Source of the DNA: Clostridium_AD sp050717545
Lineage (GTDB): Bacteria > Bacillota > Clostridia > Clostridiales > Clostridiaceae
Assembly: GCF_050717545.1 (NCBI RefSeq)
Contig: NZ_JBOITN010000029.1
Span: forward strand, 62,001-126,000
Reading direction: 5' to 3'
DNA: 64,000 nt
Both the position numbers and the translations under genes were made by a program. The notes under the pieces were generated by a model that worked only from the letters and a program-made list of their open reading frames with translations, did no database searches and was not told where the DNA came from. Shown piece after piece: positions 59,638 to 64,000 of the stretch (within the stretch, counting starts at the first letter, position 1; every line of letters starts with the position of its first letter).

Positions 59638-61338
59638 ATGAAAAGTTCACAAATGTTAAAAAAAGAAATAGATAGAATCGATGGTAAAAGTTATAGGGCA
59701 TATAAGGAGTTAGAGGGAGAATATGATTTTGAGAGTTTTGCCCTTAGCATAGACCATGTTCAAGGGGACCCATTTGCATCTCCATCAAGGATTAGAGTAA
59801 TAGTGGATCAAAAAGTTGCCAAATTTCCAAAGGATATTTTTAATAATAAAAATAAGAGCATAGCAGTTGCAGATTATTTAACAAGAGAATTTTATTCGAA
59901 TATCAATAAATTCTCTCAAAAGGTTTTTGGTTCGGGTAAAAGTGGATTAATAGCTATAAGCAAATGTCCACAGGAGATATTGGATAGAACTTCGATAATT
60001 ATAGATGAGGATAAAATAGAAGCTAGATTTTATGTTGGATTTCCAGCAAGAGGAAGAAGTGTTTTATCAAAAGAACTTATAAAAATTTTATACAACGTGT
60101 TGCCTATAATAATAAATAAGACCTTAATCTATGAGAATATTAATATAAAAAAATTAACGAGTAGGGTTTTGCTTGTAGAAGATCAGGAAGATATAAGAAA
60201 CAATCTAGCAGGGCGTGGACTAGTAGCTTTTGTGGCTAATGGATCAATGTTGCCAAGGCAAAGTGGCATATCTACAAAAGCGTTAAGTGAAGGTAAGGCT
60301 TTTCAATCACCAAAGGAATTAGAAGTAGAGTTTAATACAAAGAACCTAGGAATAATTCGTGGCATGGGTATTAAAAAAGGCATAACGCTTATTGTAGGTG
60401 GAGGATATCACGGTAAATCTACGCTACTCAAAGCTCTAGAACTTGGAGTATATAATCATATTGAAGGGGATGGACGCGAACTAGTTATAACAGATGGGTC
60501 ATCCTTAAAAGTAAGGGCAGAAGATAGTAGATCTATAACTAAAACAGATATCTCACTATTTATTGATAACTTACCTAATGGTCAAGACACAGAAGAATTT
60601 TCTACTCAAAACGCAAGTGGGAGCACATCACAAGCTGCAAATATTATGGAAGGCATAGAAAGTGGGTCTAAGCTGCTTTTAATAGATGAAGATACTTCAG
60701 CTACAAATTTTATGATGAGAGATGACCTTATGCAAAAATTAGTATCTAAAGAAAAGGAACCAATAACACCATTTATTGAGGTAGTAAGGCCAATATATGA
60801 GCAAATGGGCATTTCAACAATAATGGTTGTAGGAAGCTCAGGAGATTTTTTTGATATAGCGGATTATGTGCTGCAGTTAGATAATTATATGGCAATTGAT
60901 GTTACAAAAGAGGCTAAAAATTTAAGCATTGGTAATATTACAAAAAGAGTTAACGCACGAAATTTAAAAATAGATATTAAATTTAAAAGAAAAGTAAAAT
61001 CGGGTACAATTATTGCAGGTGATAAAGGTATTAAAATAAAATCAATGGGATTAAATACATTAAGTATAAATCGAGAGGATATAGATTTAAGGGGTGTAGA
61101 GCAGATAGTAGATAATGAACAAGTAAATGCAATAGGTCTAATTATGAAATGGGCAGAAGTTAATATTATGAGTAAGGGATTATGCTTTGAAGAAATGCTT
61201 AATAATATAATTTGTAAAATAGACAAGGATGGGTTAATATCCATGGACAATTTAAAAGGTGGAAGTGGTAACTTGGCTATGCCTAGAAGACAAGAAGTGA
61301 TGGCCACATATAATAGATATAGGAACTTAAAGATATAA
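59638..61338 (+). CDS. Predicted ATPase of the ABC class, unknown role
   Basis: 566 residues from ATG 59638 (AAAGGGGAGTTACA upstream; an earlier in-frame ATG at 59611 lacks a ribosome site). The N-terminal 200 residues are a family-specific domain with YEFESFALSIDHVQGDPFASPSR-like sequence. The central ATPase has Walker A IVGGGYHGKSTLLKAL, an FSTQNASGSTSQAANIMEG signature-like segment and Walker B KLLLIDEDTSATNFM, then MVVGSSGDFFDIADYVLQLD as switch region. No membrane segments. The family is widespread but has no assigned function. Confidence 0.85.
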   Translation: MKSSQMLKKEIDRIDGKSYRAYKELEGEYDFESFALSIDHVQGDPFASPSRIRVIVDQKVAKFPKDIFNNKNKSIAVADYLTREFYSNINKFSQKVFGSGKSGLIAISKCPQEILDRTSIIIDEDKIEARFYVGFPARGRSVLSKELIKILYNVLPIIINKTLIYENINIKKLTSRVLLVEDQEDIRNNLAGRGLVAFVANGSMLPRQSGISTKALSEGKAFQSPKELEVEFNTKNLGIIRGMGIKKGITLIVGGGYHGKSTLLKALELGVYNHIEGDGRELVITDGSSLKVRAEDSRSITKTDISLFIDNLPNGQDTEEFSTQNASGSTSQAANIMEGIESGSKLLLIDEDTSATNFMMRDDLMQKLVSKEKEPITPFIEVVRPIYEQMGISTIMVVGSSGDFFDIADYVLQLDNYMAIDVTKEAKNLSIGNITKRVNARNLKIDIKFKRKVKSGTIIAGDKGIKIKSMGLNTLSINREDIDLRGVEQIVDNEQVNAIGLIMKWAEVNIMSKGLCFEEMLNNIICKIDKDGLISMDNLKGGSGNLAMPRRQEVMATYNRYRNLKI

Positions 61339-61393
61339 GATTTTTAAATACAGTGATTTTAAATAATAGAGATGCCGAAAGGGGAAAAAACAA

Positions 61394-62425
61394 ATGTACA
61401 GTTTTAAAAATGATTACGGTGAGGGAGCTCATCCAAACATACTGAATGCTTTGATAGAATCAAATATGGAGCAGACAGATGGGTATGGGGAAGATAGGTA
61501 TTCTATAGATGCTATTAAATTACTAAAGGATAAATTAAAATGCAAGGATGTTGATATTCATATGTTTTGTGGTGGAACTCAAACAAACCTAACAGCTATT
61601 TCAGCTTTTTTAAGACCACATGAAGCTATTATTTCAGCAAATACAGGCCATGTATTAGTTCACGAAACTGGAGCAATAGAGGCAACTGGTCATAAAGTCA
61701 TTTCCATTCAAGTGGAAGATGGAAAACTTAATCCTATATATATAAAAATGGCGATAGATGAACACACTGATGAGCATATGGTAAAACCAAAGATGGTTTA
61801 TATATCAAATCCAACAGAAATAGGGACTGTATATAAGAAAGAAGAATTAAAAGATCTAAGTGATTTCTGCAAAAAAAACAATATAATTTTATATATGGAT
61901 GGAGCGAGACTTGGATCAGCTTTATGCTCAAAAGCGAATGATATAGAACTTTCAGATTTGCCAAACCTCACTGATGCTTTTTACATAGGTGGAACTAAAA
62001 ATGGTGCATTATTAGGAGAAGCTCTTGTTATTTGCAAAGATTCTCTTAAGGAAGATTTCAGGTATCACATTAAACAAAAGGGTGGATTGCTTGCAAAGGG
62101 AAGGTTAATTGGCATACAGTTTTTGGAGTTATTCAAGGATGACATTTACTTTGAACTTGCAAAACATGCGAATGATATGGCAGAAATCTTAAAAATAGGA
62201 ATTAGTGATTGTGGGAATGGTTTTTTAATAAATTCATCAACAAATCAAATATTTCCTATATTGAATAATAAAACAATTGAGAGACTTGAAGAAAAGTATT
62301 CGTTTTTTATATGGCAAAAAGTAGATGAGGATAATTCTGCTATTCGGCTAGTAACATCATGGGCAACAAAGGAAAATTATGTTAGGATGTTTGTCGATGA
62401 TTTAAGAAGAATAGAAAGAATATAA
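61394..62425 (+). CDS. Low-specificity threonine aldolase / beta-eliminating lyase family
   Basis: 343 residues. Fold-type I PLP enzyme. Blocks: SFKNDYGEGAHPNILNAL, FCGGTQTNLTAISAFL, HVLVHETGAIEATGHKV, ISNPTEIGTVYKKEEL, LYMDGARLGSALCSK and the PLP Lys in FYIGGTKNGALLGEA. Cleaves threonine or allo-threonine to glycine and acetaldehyde. GAAAGGGGAAAAAACAA precedes the ATG, 55 bp after the ATPase gene, probably in the same transcript. Confidence 0.88.
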   Translation: MYSFKNDYGEGAHPNILNALIESNMEQTDGYGEDRYSIDAIKLLKDKLKCKDVDIHMFCGGTQTNLTAISAFLRPHEAIISANTGHVLVHETGAIEATGHKVISIQVEDGKLNPIYIKMAIDEHTDEHMVKPKMVYISNPTEIGTVYKKEELKDLSDFCKKNNIILYMDGARLGSALCSKANDIELSDLPNLTDAFYIGGTKNGALLGEALVICKDSLKEDFRYHIKQKGGLLAKGRLIGIQFLELFKDDIYFELAKHANDMAEILKIGISDCGNGFLINSSTNQIFPILNNKTIERLEEKYSFFIWQKVDEDNSAIRLVTSWATKENYVRMFVDDLRRIERI

Positions 62426-62453
62426 TATTATTGGGTTATATCAATCGTAAAAA

Positions 62454-62487
62454 AAATGTAATGCCATATAAATTTCATTGCATTTTT
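62454..62487 (+). terminator. Intrinsic terminator after the aldolase gene
   Basis: AAATGTAATG (62454-62463) pairs with CATTGCATTT (62476-62485) with one G-U pair, then TTTT. Confidence 0.75.
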
Positions 62488-62585
62488 CCTCAACATCCTG
62501 TATTCTAATCAATAATGATTAATGAATAGTAAAATGATTTAAATTATGGAGTAGGGATAAAAGGCTATATGAGGGGGTAACAAAC

Positions 62586-64000
62586 GTGAAAAAATTTAAA
62601 AGAGTATTAGTAGCAAACAGAGGCGAAATTGCCATAAGAGTTTTTAGAGCTTGTAATGAACTTGGAATTCGTACAGTTGCGATTTATTCCAATGAGGATA
62701 AGTATTCATTGTTTAAGACAAAAGCAGATGAGGCTTATTTAATTGGAAAAAACAGAAGCCCTGTTGAAGCTTACCTAAATATCGAGGAAATAATAAGTAT
62801 TGCACTTAAAAAAGGTGTAGATGCTATTCATCCTGGATACGGCTTTTTATCAGAAAATCCTGAATTTGCAAAAAAATGTGCGAGAGCTGGTATTGAATTT
62901 ATTGGACCAACAGCTGCTATGATGGATAGCCTTGGAGACAAAATTAAATCTAAAATTGTAGCTAATGCAGTGGGAGTTCCTACAATACCTGGAGATAAAA
63001 AAGAAGTTGAAACAATTGATGAGGCAAAAGAACTTGCACGCAAATGCGGATATCCTGTTATGCTAAAGGCAGTTGCTGGTGGCGGTGGACGTGGTATGCG
63101 AATTGTAAGAGAGGCAAGTGAATTAGCATCTTCATATATTAGTGCTAAAAGTGAAGCAAAGAAAGCTTTTGGGATAGACCATCTTTATATAGAAAAATAC
63201 CTTGAAAAATCTAAACATATAGAGGTACAGGTTCTTGGAGACAAGTTTGGAAATATTGTTCATCTGCATGAGCGAGATTGTTCTATTCAAAGAAGGCATC
63301 AGAAGGTTGTAGAATATACTCCTGCGTTTTCAATATCAGAAGAAATAAGAAATAAAATTTGTAACGATGCACTAAAAATAGCGAAATCTGTAAATTATAG
63401 AAGTGCTGGAACATTAGAGTTCTTAGTAGATACTAAGGGAAATCATTATTTTATAGAAATGAACCCTAGAATTCAAGTTGAACATACTGTTACAGAAATG
63501 GTAACAGGCATTGATATAGTGCAAAGTCAAATACTTATAGCAGAAGATTACGCATTAAATTCACCTGAAATAGGAATTAATTCCCAAGATGATGTTAAAG
63601 TTAATGGCTTTTCTATTCAGTGCCGTATAACAACAGAGGACCCTTCTAATAATTTCGCACCAGATACTGGTAAAATAGAAGAATATAGAACAGGATCTGG
63701 TTTTGGTATAAGACTTGATGGTGGTAATGGTTTTGCAGGAGCAGTAATAAGCCCCTACTATGATAGTCTTTTAGTAAAAACCATATCATGTTCTAGAACT
63801 TTTAAGGATGCTGTAAAGAAGTGTATAAGAGCTGTTGAAGAAACTAGAATTACAGGAGTAAAAACTAATATAGGGTTTTTAATTAATGTATTGAATCATC
63901 CTACTTTTTTAAAGGGTGAATGTAATACAAGTTTTATTGAAGAAAATCCTGAATTAATATCGATTACACCTCAGAAAGATGAAGAAAGTAAAGTTCTAAA
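62586..64000 (+). CDS. pyc: Pyruvate carboxylase, N-terminal part (runs off window)
   Basis: The gene starts with GTG 62586 behind GAGGGGGTAACAAAC and is open to the window edge, about 471 residues. Visible is the biotin carboxylase domain: VLVANRGEIAIRVFRACNELGI, HPGYGFLSENPEFA, the ATP-grasp Gly loop MLKAVAGGGGRGMRIV, HIEVQVLGDKFGNIVHLHERDCSIQRRHQKVVE, and EMNPRIQVEHTVTEMVTGIDIV. The RITTEDPSNNFAPDTGKIEEYRTG stretch and the ending FIEENPELISITPQKDEESK are those of pyruvate carboxylase rather than AccC. Makes oxaloacetate from pyruvate for anaplerosis. Confidence 0.92.
   Translation, partial: MKKFKRVLVANRGEIAIRVFRACNELGIRTVAIYSNEDKYSLFKTKADEAYLIGKNRSPVEAYLNIEEIISIALKKGVDAIHPGYGFLSENPEFAKKCARAGIEFIGPTAAMMDSLGDKIKSKIVANAVGVPTIPGDKKEVETIDEAKELARKCGYPVMLKAVAGGGGRGMRIVREASELASSYISAKSEAKKAFGIDHLYIEKYLEKSKHIEVQVLGDKFGNIVHLHERDCSIQRRHQKVVEYTPAFSISEEIRNKICNDALKIAKSVNYRSAGTLEFLVDTKGNHYFIEMNPRIQVEHTVTEMVTGIDIVQSQILIAEDYALNSPEIGINSQDDVKVNGFSIQCRITTEDPSNNFAPDTGKIEEYRTGSGFGIRLDGGNGFAGAVISPYYDSLLVKTISCSRTFKDAVKKCIRAVEETRITGVKTNIGFLINVLNHPTFLKGECNTSFIEENPELISITPQKDEESKVL

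Noticed and set aside
60885..61307. 140-codon minus-strand open frame
   Set aside because: Antisense to the ABC-class ATPase gene, no start context, hydrophobic bias expected from reading Lys/Glu-rich codons in reverse.
1..64000. CRISPR array, tRNA or rRNA genes, intact transposase, integrase or prophage genes
   Set aside because: No regularly spaced repeats, no tRNA cloverleaf with CCA-type end, no rRNA sequence and no transposase or phage protein were recognised on either strand.

Overview
The window reads as a chromosomal segment of an AT-rich, spore-forming Firmicute, most likely a Clostridium sensu stricto. The reasons are strong AGGAGG-type ribosome sites, many hairpin-plus-U-tract terminators, a complete gerA-type germinant receptor operon, T-box and glycine riboswitches, and clostridial gene pairings such as the ubiG/mcc/luxS sulfur operon. 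No rRNA, tRNA, CRISPR array or intact transposase is seen. It is mostly ordinary metabolic chromosome.

Layout. 1-1518: an asparagine synthetase related to AsnRS (cut by the window edge) divergent from an AsnC/Lrp regulator, then a folded 143-bp element bounded by 11-bp direct repeats. 1786-7729: a lone Gfo/Idh/MocA dehydrogenase, a TPR protein, and a three-gene sugar dehydrogenase/isomerase operon divergent from an AraC regulator. 7824-11894: spermidine synthase, an anchored unknown protein, a GreA-type factor and a MATE exporter. 12036-15070: a TetR regulator and a LonA protease with matching palindromic operators. 15216-23658: a sugar-acid gene group (GntR/FCD regulator, IlvD/Edd dehydratase, GntP permease, isomerase, glycerate kinase), interrupted by a glycine-riboswitch-controlled ACT-domain/UPF0210 pair. 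23857-27539: gerKA-KB-KC.

28763-31767: glycine betaine ABC transporter with CBS domains. 33108-37647: complete livJHMGF branched-chain amino acid transporter. 37864-41046: membrane zinc-ribbon protein, PfkB sugar kinase, MsrB. 41654-44745: ammonium channel fused to a PII domain, convergent with glutamate dehydrogenase. 45350-46516: M20 amidohydrolase. 46720-49700: a cysteine T-box leader followed by a methyltransferase, a broken mccB, luxS and mccA. 50146-52170: a branching enzyme resembling the eukaryotic type. 52282-58261: glutamate synthase gltB-gltD. 58506-64000: SGNH hydrolase, an ABC-class ATPase of unknown role, threonine aldolase, and the start of pyruvate carboxylase.

How genes work together. 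Nitrogen assimilation is heavily represented: Amt-PII, GdhA, GltBD and the asparagine synthetase. The Mcc operon should recycle homocysteine to cysteine under control of uncharged tRNA-Cys, but its lyase gene has lost an internal segment and its frame. The most notable items are the broken mccB under an intact T-box, the glycine riboswitch on a regulatory-type gene pair, the Amt-PII fusion lacking the T-loop tyrosine, the shared TetR and GntR operators, and a motif of about 30 bp found three times in leaders of unrelated genes.
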